Assembly (NCBI GenBank): GCA_964389925.1
Contig: CAYMGE010000018.1
Coordinates: 1-64,000, forward strand
DNA from: CALECP01 sp964389925
Lineage (GTDB): Bacteria > Chloroflexota > Anaerolineae > Promineifilales > Promineifilaceae
DNA: 64,000 bases
Reading direction: 5' to 3'
A program made the translations under genes and the position numbers. The notes beneath the pieces are model-generated. The model was not told where the DNA came from. It ran no database searches and saw only the letters and a program-made list of their open reading frames with translations. Of the stretch, positions 43,247-50,626 are shown in pieces. The number at the start of each line of letters is the position of its first letter. The stretch's first letter is position 1.

Positions 43247-46045
43247 CTAACGCGGCCAGCTTGCATCGATATTCTCAAGTGCCTCTTCAAGGTCGGTTGC
43301 GCCAGAAACCCAGTCGGTCATCTCAGTCCAGAAAGTCCCTGCGCCAACTTCGCCGGGCATCAAGTCAGAGCCGTCAAAACGAACGCTCGTTGCGTCTGCA
43401 ATGAATGCACCGATCTGTGCGTCAACTGCGTTGCCGTACCAGTCAAGGTTCGCATCCTTGTGCGGCGACAATGCACCACCCTGTGCCATCCACTCTTGCA
43501 GCGATTCCCCACGTGAGAGATGCGCCATCACAGCCATAACCTCTGGGCGGTCGCTAAATGCGGCAAACATGTCACCAGAAACGAGGTAGGGGCGGCCGTA
43601 TTCTTCGTCGATTGGTGGCAAGTAGAAGATGCCATAATCGTCAGCGGTCGTTCCTTCTGGGAAGAAGCTGGTGATGAATGAACCTTGTTTGTGCAACCAG
43701 CATTGTGGTGGGTCTTCAAACATTGGGGTTGGCGCATCGCCAAAGCTCGTCGTTGCGATTGCAGAACGTCCACCGAGAACGTAGTCGTCGTTGAACCAAA
43801 CTTCAGCCAATGTTTCGGCCGCGTTTGTGACTTCTGGGCTAGCGAACGGCAGATCACCATTTGCCCATGCGTCGTAGTTTTCAAGCGACGTGGTACGGAG
43901 CATGACCTCTTCCATCCAGTCAGTCGCCGTCCAGCCTGTTGCAACACCAGATTCGATACCGATACACCACGGCGCATCACCATCGCTGGCAATTGTGTCT
44001 GAAAGCTCTAGTAATTCGTCCCAAGTTTCAGGAATCTCATAACCAGCTTGATCCCATGCCGCTTTTGGATAGAACACTTGACTCTTACCAAACACGCGGA
44101 ACCATACACCAGCCGTGATCGGGCCATCGGGACCTTCCATCGTTGCCATGTCGAGCCAACTGTCGATGTATTGGCCTTCCAGATACTCGCGGCTCAGTTC
44201 GCTGCTCAAGTCAACGATCAGGCCATCACGCACAAAGCTCTTCAACAAACCGGGTTGCGGGAAGTCAGCAATGTCGGGAGGATTACCAGCGTCAGCGCGA
44301 ACTGAGATCGCGGCTTCAAACTCTTTCGAGCCTTCATACTGAATGTCGATGCCTGTCGCTTCTTCAAACGCTGCAACTGTCTCGTTGAATTTGCGCTCAT
44401 CTTCGTCAACAGCGGGGCTGAAAACAGTCACAACTGTGCCGTCAAATTCACCATCATAGGCACGTTGCAGGATGTCTGGGCGTTCGGTCATCATGCCGTC
44501 ACCAGCCATACTGTCGCCCATGTCTTCTTCTTCACCTTCGTCATCATCTTCCGTCACTTCACCAGAGATGCCACCAGCACCTTCAGGCCAGCTTGCGTCG
44601 ATGTTGGCAAGTGCGTCTTCAAGATTCGTTGCGCCAGAAACCCAGTCAGTCATTTCAGTCCAGAATGTACCCGCACCAACTTCACCGGGCATCAAGTCAG
44701 AAGCGTCAAAGCGAACGCTCGTCGCGTCTGCGATGAATGCACCGATCTGTCCATCAACTTCGCTGCCGTACCAATCGAGGTTTGCGTCCTTATGTGGCGA
44801 CAATGCACCACCCTGCGCCATCCACTCTTGGAGTGATTCGCCTTTTGTCATGTACTCCATGACGGCGATAACTTCTGGGCGGTCGTTGAATGCAGCGAAC
44901 AGGTCACCAGAAACGAGGTAGGGGCGACCATAAGCCTCATCGACAGGCGGCAGGTAGAAGATGCCGTAATCGTCAGGCGTTGTTCCTTCTGGGAAGAAGC
45001 TGGTGATGAATGAGCCTTGTTTGTGCAACCAGCATTGTGGTGGGTCTTCAAACATAGGGGTTGGCGCGTCGCCAAAGCTCGTTGTTGCGATTGATGAACG
45101 TCCACCGAGAACATAGTCGTCGTTGAACCAAATCTCTGCAAATGTTTCGACAGCATTCTGCACTTCTGGGCTTGCGAAGTCGAGATCGCCGTTCACCCAC
45201 GCATCGTAGTTATCGAGCGAGGTTGTGCGGAGCATCATCTCTTCTGTCCAGTCAGTCGCTGTCCAACCTGTTGCAACACCAGATTCAATACCGATACACC
45301 ATGGCGCATCACCATCGTCAGCGATTGTTTGAGTCAGTGCCATCAAGTCGTCCCATGTTTCTGGAACTTCATAGCCAGCTTGATCCCATGCAGCCTTTGG
45401 ATAGAACACTTGGCTCTTACCAAACACGCGGAACCAAACGCCAGCCATGATTGGCCCGTCGGGGCCTTCCATCGTCGCCATGTCGAGCCAGCTATCAATG
45501 TACTGACCTGAGAGGTACTCGCGGTCCATGTATTGGTTGAGGTCAACGATCAGGCCATCACGTACAAAGCTGTTCAACAAACCCGGTTGTGGGAAGTCGG
45601 CGATGTCAGGCGGGTTGCCAGCGTCAGCGCGAACAGAGATGGCAGCCTCGAACTCTTTTGAGCCTTCGTACTGAATGTCGATGCCCGTTGCTTCTTCAAA
45701 TGAAGCCATCGTCTCATTGAATTTGCGCTCATCTTCGTCAACGGCGGGGCTGAAAACGGTGACGACTGTGCCATCAAATTCGCCAGCCATCGCACGGTCG
45801 AGCATTGTGCCTTCGCCGTCCATCATCTCGCCGTCATCTTCCATTTCGCCATCATCTTCTGGCTCTGGCTCTGGTTCTGGCTCGTCGGTTGGCTCAGGAT
45901 CAGCATCGGTTTCTGAGTCGTCCGTCTCTGTAACGGGTTCATCTACGGGGTCATCCGCAGGTTCTTCACCGCCACCACATGCCACCAAAACGAGTGACAT
46001 AGCGAGTAGCATAGCAAATAACAAGTACAATTTATTTTTCTGCAT
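43247..46045 (-). CDS. ABC sugar-binding lipoprotein with two near-identical binding domains
   Basis: 932 residues; GGAGAAG precedes ATG 46045. A lipoprotein signal ends LVACGGG (Cys23), followed by an acidic Asp/Glu/Pro linker. Two copies of a complete extracellular solute-binding domain (family 1) follow, about residues 75-500 and 525-932, joined by another acidic linker. The copies share runs such as GEFDGTVVTVFSPAVDEDER and FGDAPTPMFEDPPQCWLHKQ almost unchanged. At an easily matched site the DNA copies are offset by 1,332 bases (444 codons: 43683 against 45015). Ordinary family members have one domain of about 420 residues. The gene delivers a sugar to the MalF/MalG-type permeases downstream. 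Each domain has small differences, so this is a true duplication, not simply a repeated read. Confidence 0.93.
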   Translation of the reverse strand: MQKNKLYLLFAMLLAMSLVLVACGGGEEPADDPVDEPVTETDDSETDADPEPTDEPEPEPEPEDDGEMEDDGEMMDGEGTMLDRAMAGEFDGTVVTVFSPAVDEDERKFNETMASFEEATGIDIQYEGSKEFEAAISVRADAGNPPDIADFPQPGLLNSFVRDGLIVDLNQYMDREYLSGQYIDSWLDMATMEGPDGPIMAGVWFRVFGKSQVFYPKAAWDQAGYEVPETWDDLMALTQTIADDGDAPWCIGIESGVATGWTATDWTEEMMLRTTSLDNYDAWVNGDLDFASPEVQNAVETFAEIWFNDDYVLGGRSSIATTSFGDAPTPMFEDPPQCWLHKQGSFITSFFPEGTTPDDYGIFYLPPVDEAYGRPYLVSGDLFAAFNDRPEVIAVMEYMTKGESLQEWMAQGGALSPHKDANLDWYGSEVDGQIGAFIADATSVRFDASDLMPGEVGAGTFWTEMTDWVSGATNLEDALANIDASWPEGAGGISGEVTEDDDEGEEEDMGDSMAGDGMMTERPDILQRAYDGEFDGTVVTVFSPAVDEDERKFNETVAAFEEATGIDIQYEGSKEFEAAISVRADAGNPPDIADFPQPGLLKSFVRDGLIVDLSSELSREYLEGQYIDSWLDMATMEGPDGPITAGVWFRVFGKSQVFYPKAAWDQAGYEIPETWDELLELSDTIASDGDAPWCIGIESGVATGWTATDWMEEVMLRTTSLENYDAWANGDLPFASPEVTNAAETLAEVWFNDDYVLGGRSAIATTSFGDAPTPMFEDPPQCWLHKQGSFITSFFPEGTTADDYGIFYLPPIDEEYGRPYLVSGDMFAAFSDRPEVMAVMAHLSRGESLQEWMAQGGALSPHKDANLDWYGNAVDAQIGAFIADATSVRFDGSDLMPGEVGAGTFWTEMTDWVSGATDLEEALENIDASWPR

Positions 46046-46159
46046 TTTTCTTCTCCTAAGAAATTTACGGTTGATAAAAGAACGAAAGTGTTAACGAAAC
46101 TTCTTGTTTTATTTGGGCGATAAAGCACCTCCGTTGTCTAACTTACACTAGCGCAGCGT

Positions 46160-47218
46160 CTAAATTTCGTCCACCTTTGATGAAGAATTTGGACGTGTTG
46201 CTGTAGTTTGACGGGTAATGAGTTTTAAGGGCAGTGTGCGGTGGATGGAATCGGCCGATTTCGCCGCATCACCCAAACCGATCTGCGCCATTAAAAGTTC
46301 AACTGCTGCGACCCCCGATTCAAAGAGCGGTTGTCGAATCGTCGTTAAGTTAAGATATTGCGCCACTTCGATGTCGTCGTAGCCGATGATGGATAACTGT
46401 TCTGGTACCTGAATACCGAGCTTTTGTGCTGCCTGTAGTGCGCCGATGGCCTGTGTATCGCTCATCGCAAAAATAGCGGTGGGCGGGTCATCTTGTTGCA
46501 ATAGTTCAAGGGCGAGTTCGTAGGCGTAGCGTTTGGCGTGGGGGCCTTGCTTATGGTAGGCGGGTTGGAAGGGAATATCGGCCGAATCCAACGCCTCACG
46601 ATACCCCAAATACCGCTCTCGTGGTGTCGTAAACTGCAACGGATTCGCCTTGCCATCATCAATCGTGTCACTGATGTATCCGATTTTGCGATGCCCTAAT
46701 TGGATCAAATGTTCGACAGCCATTTTCGCGCCCCGAACGTCGTCGGTTGAGACACTGCTTAATTGCGGATTTGACTGATCGAGCAAGATTGTTGGAATTC
46801 CGCGCCGTGCAAGACGCTCGATCAAGGAATCTGGTGGGACAAGTGTAATAATGATCAACCCGTCAATGCGCTCTTTACGCGGCACATCCGTGAATATCTC
46901 TTTGCGACGGCGCATGGTCTCGATATTGAATAGAGAAAAATCGTAATTGGTTGCTGACAGAGCCGACTCAACACCACGTAATCGCTCAACGCAAGACGGT
47001 GTTGTGAAATAGGGCGCAATCACACCAATTGCATGTGTTTTGCCGAGAGAAAGTTGACGCGCAGCTTTGCTTGGCTTGAAATCCATATCCGCAATGGCAG
47101 AAAGCACCCGTTCGCGTGTTTCGGCACGTACATTTGGACTATCGTTGAGAACACGAGAGACTGTGCCAACGCCTACAGAGGCGCGTTTCGCAACATCTCG
47201 AATTGTCACGTTCGCCAT
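46160..47218 (-). CDS. LacI-family transcriptional regulator
   Basis: 352 residues. The N-terminal helix-turn-helix reads TIRDVAKRASVGVGTVSRVL, followed by the hinge helix SKAARQLSLGKT and a periplasmic-binding-fold effector domain with the family landmark LSIIGYDDIEVAQYL and TTIRQP. It is the first gene of the sugar locus, and its promoter carries a LacI-type palindrome on the transcription start, so it should repress itself and probably the genes downstream. The inducing sugar is unknown. GAAGGAAAGG lies before the ATG. The 114-base gap to the binding-protein gene contains GTTAAC-centred partial symmetry but no convincing second operator. Confidence 0.95.
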   Translation of the reverse strand: MANVTIRDVAKRASVGVGTVSRVLNDSPNVRAETRERVLSAIADMDFKPSKAARQLSLGKTHAIGVIAPYFTTPSCVERLRGVESALSATNYDFSLFNIETMRRRKEIFTDVPRKERIDGLIIITLVPPDSLIERLARRGIPTILLDQSNPQLSSVSTDDVRGAKMAVEHLIQLGHRKIGYISDTIDDGKANPLQFTTPRERYLGYREALDSADIPFQPAYHKQGPHAKRYAYELALELLQQDDPPTAIFAMSDTQAIGALQAAQKLGIQVPEQLSIIGYDDIEVAQYLNLTTIRQPLFESGVAAVELLMAQIGLGDAAKSADSIHRTLPLKLITRQTTATRPNSSSKVDEI

Positions 47219-47277
47219 GATTTCCTTTCCTTCTTCGCGTGTACACGAAACGCTCCCAACTGCGTACCGTTGGTGTA

Positions 47278-47292
47278 TGGAAGCGGTTCCAA
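47278..47292 (-). promoter_or_regulatory. LacI-type operator
   Basis: On the plus strand the site reads TGGAAGCGGTTCCAA: arms TGGAA and TTCCA around GCGG, the typical 14-bp LacI-family half-site arrangement. It starts directly after the predicted transcription start of the regulator gene, so a bound repressor would block transcription. A second palindrome, CGTGTACACG, lies at 47238-47247 in the leader. Confidence 0.75.
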
Positions 47293-47299
47293 CACGGCA

Positions 47300-47328
47300 A
47301 ATATAACCGAGGGTGTTAATCTTGTCAA
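47300..47328 (-). promoter_or_regulatory. Promoter of the LacI-family gene and probably the sugar locus
   Basis: On the minus strand TTGACA (47323-47328), a 17-base spacer and TATATT (47300-47305) form a near-consensus sigma-70 promoter. Transcription should start near 47293, at the edge of the operator, and the leader is about 75 bases long. Confidence 0.85.
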
Positions 47329-47385
47329 GAAGAATAATAACAAAACCTTGACATTGTATGTTGCTCTAAATCGTGAGGTGAAAGC

Positions 47386-47563
47386 GTGGGGTTTGACTTT
47401 GGCATTCCGGCCGATTGGACAATCATCGACAACGGGATGAACCAAGTCATTTGGGAACCAGCTGTGCATTGTCCTGCCTCGTCATAATACTGTGCCGGTA
47501 ACGCTTATGGTTGGCACGCCTACGGCTGTCTCGCTTGATGCTGCCACGACGACATTCTCCTGA
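47386..47563 (+). pseudogene. Possible remnant of an exported protein gene
   Basis: Two short open stretches in different frames are separated by a stop: VGFDFGIPADWTIIDNG and following residues (47386-47487), and TVPVTLMVGTPTAVSLD and following (47489-47563). The first resembles the opening of adhesin-like choice-of-anchor beta-sandwich domains. There is no start or ribosome-binding site. It may be the decayed end of a surface protein gene; chance coding-like sequence is a real alternative. The rest of the 47329-47686 interval shows nothing else. Confidence 0.2.
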
Positions 47564-47686
47564 GTGCGTTGAGTGTCATGCTGCTCACAACCGGTGCCAT
47601 TGCAAAACGCAGGCGTGCATAAAGCGTGATGAGAGCTGATGCTGGAATAGAGTGGTGTTTGTTCGGCCGAATTCACCACCAATTTT

Positions 47687-47714
47687 TTGCTTTGCAAAGG
47701 CAAATGGCTATAAT
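47687..47714 (+). promoter_or_regulatory. Promoter of the tRNA-Ser gene
   Basis: TTGCTT (47687-47692), a 16-base spacer and a perfect TATAAT (47709-47714) stand 12 bases before the tRNA. Confidence 0.7.
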
Positions 47715-47726
47715 GAAACGCTGTTT

Positions 47727-47811
47727 GGAGAAGTCGCATAGTGGCCTAGTGCGCGGGCTTGGAAAGCTCGTATACCGAAAGGTATCGTGGGTTCGAATCC
47801 CACCTTCTCCG
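47727..47811 (+). tRNA. tRNA-Ser (anticodon GGA)
   Basis: The acceptor stem GGAGAAG pairs with CTTCTCC (47804-47810), with discriminator G at 47811. The anticodon arm CGGGC-TTGGAAA-GCTCG carries GGA, reading UCC and UCU. The long variable arm TACC-GAAA-GGTA is the class II feature of serine tRNAs, and the T arm GTGGG-TTCGAAT-CCCAC is standard. The CCA end is not encoded and must be added. Strong promoter and terminator flank it, so it is an independent unit. Confidence 0.95.
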
Positions 47812-47817
47812 CTAACG

Positions 47818-47839
47818 CGCCCCTCATAGGGGCGTTTTT
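47818..47839 (+). terminator. Rho-independent terminator of the tRNA gene
   Basis: CGCCCC-TCATA-GGGGCG forms a 6-bp GC stem followed directly by TTTTT and then GTTT. Confidence 0.9.
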
Positions 47840-47847
47840 GTTTAGAG

Positions 47848-47864
47848 CGCGATCTGCAATCGCG
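47848..47864. repeat. Small hairpin between the tRNA terminator and the next gene
   Basis: CGCGAT-CTGCA-ATCGCG is a 6-bp stem with a 5-base loop. It has no T-run and resembles the other intergenic hairpins of the window (3238, 21842, 37850, 50522). Confidence 0.5.
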
Positions 47865-47882
47865 ACTATAGCGTGAAGCGAT

Positions 47883-48488
47883 ATGTTAAAACGTTTAAGT
47901 TTACTCTTGATATTTTTGTTTTTGGCGATTGGCAGTCATGTTCAGGCGCACACAGTCACGGAAGTTGGTGATTATGCCATCATTGCGGCTTGGGAAAACG
48001 AGCCACCTGTCGTGGGGGAATGGAACGCAATTACCATTGATATTTTTAACACGAACGGTGAGATTAGCGCAACAGATGTCACATTGCGTCAATTTGAATT
48101 GGTCCATGACGGATTAACACGCGCGGCTGTCCCTTCACAATCCTTTGATGAAACCTTGCACTTCCGTGTGGCGTTTATTCCAACTATAGAAGGGGAAATT
48201 GGCGCACATCTCGTTGGCACATTGGCAGGTGAGACATTTGATGTCACCGTCTATCCGGAGCGCGTCGAGCCAGCTCGTATCATCCAATTTCCAGAAGTCG
48301 TGCTGTCAAATGGTGATTTGCAGGCAGGTTTGATTCGCATTGAAGAGCGCATCGCCACCCAACAGCAGCAGCTTTGGCTTGCCTATCTTCTTGGAGGCAT
48401 CGGTATCGCTGTCGGCATTATCGGTGTCCGCATCGCAGTTTCAAAAAGACAAATTCTCACGGGTGAAGAGAAGCAAGAAGTGGCATAA
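47883..48488 (+). CDS. Exported single-domain protein with C-terminal membrane helix
   Basis: 201 residues. A signal peptide (about 1-23, ending HVQA) precedes an extracytoplasmic beta-rich domain (about 24-150) and one membrane helix (about 165-187) with a short Lys/Glu cytosolic tail. The domain begins HTVTEVGDYAI and has the look of CopC/FixH-like sandwiches that start with a histidine after cleavage, a feature linked to copper binding in that fold; this is only suggestive. There is no clear ribosome-binding site. The M23 peptidase gene follows after 30 bases and is probably co-transcribed. Confidence 0.75.
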   Translation: MLKRLSLLLIFLFLAIGSHVQAHTVTEVGDYAIIAAWENEPPVVGEWNAITIDIFNTNGEISATDVTLRQFELVHDGLTRAAVPSQSFDETLHFRVAFIPTIEGEIGAHLVGTLAGETFDVTVYPERVEPARIIQFPEVVLSNGDLQAGLIRIEERIATQQQQLWLAYLLGGIGIAVGIIGVRIAVSKRQILTGEEKQEVA

Positions 48489-48518
48489 AGACTCAGTTTT
48501 AGCAACAATACCGAGCGT

Positions 48519-49697
48519 ATGATGAAGTGGGTCTTGTTGTTGTGTGTTAGCTTCTTGGCTGGATGCCGAGCGACAATGGTAGCAGAAGTTGTTGTGCCAA
48601 CCGCCACGCGCTGGGTTGTGACGGCAACACCTAGCTATACACCAACACCACTCCCAACATTAACGCCTTCGTTGCCACCACCATCCACTGTTACACGCCC
48701 CCCAACGATCACCCTTCTTCCAACCCGAACGCCTATCGCAACTGATACCCCGCCCCCTACTCCGACGGCTACCTTGACCCCAACACCGCGCCCAACCTCA
48801 AGCGTGGATCGCACCTGCCCCGAATTTTCCTTTCCGAAATACAATCGCTACTATCTTGCCGCCGAAAAGTGGCCAACGCCTGTGCCAAATCCACAGCCAC
48901 ACTTTTGGTTTGGTAAGCCGCTGGTGCCGGGAGTCGGCCGACTTCTTACCCAACCAATCTATCCCTACGGCTATGACGGTGGCATTCAACACGGCTTGTT
49001 GTTACACAATGGGGTTGATGTCGCAGAAAATTTGGGTGAACCCGTGTTGGCGATTGAATCTGGCACGGTTGTAACAGCACGAGCAGATTTAGAGGAACGG
49101 TTTGGCTGGCGTTGTAATTGGTATGGGCAGCTCGTCGTGATCGAACACGATGAACTGTACCGCGATCAACCCGTCTACTCGCTCTATGGACATGTTCTCA
49201 ATATCCGCGTTGATGAAGGACAGCGTGTTGTGCGTGGTGAGCAGATTGCAGAGATCGGATTTGGTGGCGCGGCAAAAGCGTGGCATTTGCATCTCGAAAT
49301 TCGCGTTGGCGACAATGATTTCTTCAAGACACGCAATCCGTTCCTCTGGCTGCTGCCCGGTGCAGGACGGGGCGTGATTGCAGGGCGTTTAATTGATCCA
49401 CAAGGTCGGCCGTGGCAAGGCATTCCCGTCTTGGCGCTCCCTGAAAATGCCGACTTCAAGCGCGGTACAACGTGGAGCTATCTGGGCGACCCTGACGACA
49501 TTGCACAGCCCGACGAAGAATATGCTGAGAATTTCGTCATTGCGGATTTGAAGGCGGGTCAGTACAAAGTCTACACCGAAGTACAAGGTTCAATCTATCA
49601 AATACCCGTTGAGGTGGTGGCGGGGCAGGTCACAACAGTTGAAATTGTGACAAAGCCATTTAAGCCAGTCACACCCACGCCCGTATCCCCACCCTGA
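48519..49697 (+). CDS. M23-family metallopeptidase lipoprotein
   Basis: 392 residues. The lipobox FLAGC (Cys16) and a Thr/Pro-rich spacer (about 30-95) lead to an M23 (LytM) domain with all zinc ligands: the His and Asp of HNGVDVAENLGEPV, and the HxH of WHLHLEIR, plus YGHV. M23 enzymes cut peptidoglycan cross-links. An additional C-terminal region (about 285-390) resembles a carboxypeptidase-regulatory-like beta-sandwich (AGRLIDPQGRPWQGIPV). It should act at the cell wall. Neighbouring genes give no further context. Confidence 0.9.
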   Translation: MMKWVLLLCVSFLAGCRATMVAEVVVPTATRWVVTATPSYTPTPLPTLTPSLPPPSTVTRPPTITLLPTRTPIATDTPPPTPTATLTPTPRPTSSVDRTCPEFSFPKYNRYYLAAEKWPTPVPNPQPHFWFGKPLVPGVGRLLTQPIYPYGYDGGIQHGLLLHNGVDVAENLGEPVLAIESGTVVTARADLEERFGWRCNWYGQLVVIEHDELYRDQPVYSLYGHVLNIRVDEGQRVVRGEQIAEIGFGGAAKAWHLHLEIRVGDNDFFKTRNPFLWLLPGAGRGVIAGRLIDPQGRPWQGIPVLALPENADFKRGTTWSYLGDPDDIAQPDEEYAENFVIADLKAGQYKVYTEVQGSIYQIPVEVVAGQVTTVEIVTKPFKPVTPTPVSPP

Positions 49698-49705
49698 CGT
49701 ATATC

Positions 49706-50521
49706 ATGAAACAACAAATCATCTTATTTTCGGCCGACTCCCCCCTCGCCTCAAAAATTGAACAGTCGGCTCACGGCTTAAATCACAAAGTCGAACGAAT
49801 TGCGAATCCACAACAGTTTGGCATCGTTACATCACTACTTCAGCCGGGCGAACCTGTAGACGGCGGGCAGCTTGGCAACATCACGCGCTTTTTGACAGCC
49901 AAACAGCCCGTTTTGCTGGTCTTTGACTTAGATCATACAGAAATCCCTGCAATGAAATGGATTGCTGTCCTGAAGTCATCTCCTGCGACACGTCGTCTGC
50001 CCATTTTGGTGTATGCGGCCGATGACGCACTGTTGCGGAAGGCTGAAGCGTCTGGAGCGGATAAAGCGGTGCTTAGGGCAGAGATGGTCAATGAGTCAGC
50101 CAAATTCATCTCCGCATACGTCAAATCGATCAATACCGGCGCTATCGACAATTGGTGCGCCCAACCCCTGCCCGACTCAGCACACGCCAGTATTGAGCTA
50201 TTTAACTGCGGTCAATTCTATGCAGCCCATCACGCGCTTGAAGATTTATGGATGAATGATAAAGGGGCAGCACGCGACTTTTATCGTGCTATTTTGCAGG
50301 TCGCCGTTGCCTACTATCAAATTGAGCGCGGCAACTATCGCGGAGCCGTCAAGATGTTCTTGCGTGTGCGGCAATGGCTAGAGCCGCTGCCCGATGTTTG
50401 TCGAGGGATCAATTTGGCACAGCTACGTGAGGACACAGAGGCGGCGTTTGCACGGGTGAGCGAACTAGGGGCAGCGCGGATTGGGGAGTTTGGGGTGGCT
50501 CGGCCGATAAAATATCAATGA
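49706..50521 (+). CDS. Receiver-like / DUF309 fusion protein
   Basis: 271 residues. The first 150 or so resemble a response-regulator receiver fold: VLLVFDLDHTEIPAMKWIAVLK carries the strand normally bearing the phosphoacceptor Asp, followed by LPILVYAADD and GADKAVLRAEM. The N-terminal acidic pair is absent, so phosphorylation is doubtful. The C-terminal 110 residues are a DUF309 domain, with FYAAHHALEDLW, ARDFYRAILQVAVAYYQI and RGNYRGAVKMFLRVRQWL, a helical family of unknown biochemistry. The gene starts eight bases after the M23 gene and ends at a strong bidirectional terminator. Confidence 0.75.
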   Translation: MKQQIILFSADSPLASKIEQSAHGLNHKVERIANPQQFGIVTSLLQPGEPVDGGQLGNITRFLTAKQPVLLVFDLDHTEIPAMKWIAVLKSSPATRRLPILVYAADDALLRKAEASGADKAVLRAEMVNESAKFISAYVKSINTGAIDNWCAQPLPDSAHASIELFNCGQFYAAHHALEDLWMNDKGAARDFYRAILQVAVAYYQIERGNYRGAVKMFLRVRQWLEPLPDVCRGINLAQLREDTEAAFARVSELGAARIGEFGVARPIKYQ

Positions 50522-50537
50522 TGGGGGCTAAAGCCAC
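50522..50537. repeat. Small palindromic unit after the DUF309 gene
   Basis: The stretch beginning just after the stop contains GGGGGCT-AA-AGCCACCC, a 4-bp GGCT/AGCC stem extended imperfectly. A second hairpin, CGTAG-GAAAGT-CTACG, occupies about 50550-50565. Both precede the long terminator at 50568. Confidence 0.4.
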
Positions 50538-50567
50538 CCTGTGCTAGTACGTAGGAAAGTCTACGAA

Positions 50568-50606
50568 AAGATGCGCGGTTCGTGATAATCACGAACCGCG
50601 CATCTT
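50568..50606. terminator. Bidirectional terminator, 19-bp perfect inverted repeat
   Basis: AAGATGCGCGGTTCGTGAT and its exact complement are separated by a single A, giving about 17 paired bases with a 5-base loop. It lies between the ends of two convergent genes, 47 bases after one stop and 20 bases before the other. A-rich and T-rich flanks are short, so termination relies mainly on the very stable stem. Confidence 0.8.
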
Positions 50607-50626
50607 GTTGATTTGTGGGTCAAATT

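Noticed and set aside
43247..46045. A frameshift or assembly collapse in the binding-protein gene.
   Set aside because: The two halves differ at many scattered positions and keep one frame with a sensible linker, so a genuine duplication is more likely than an error.
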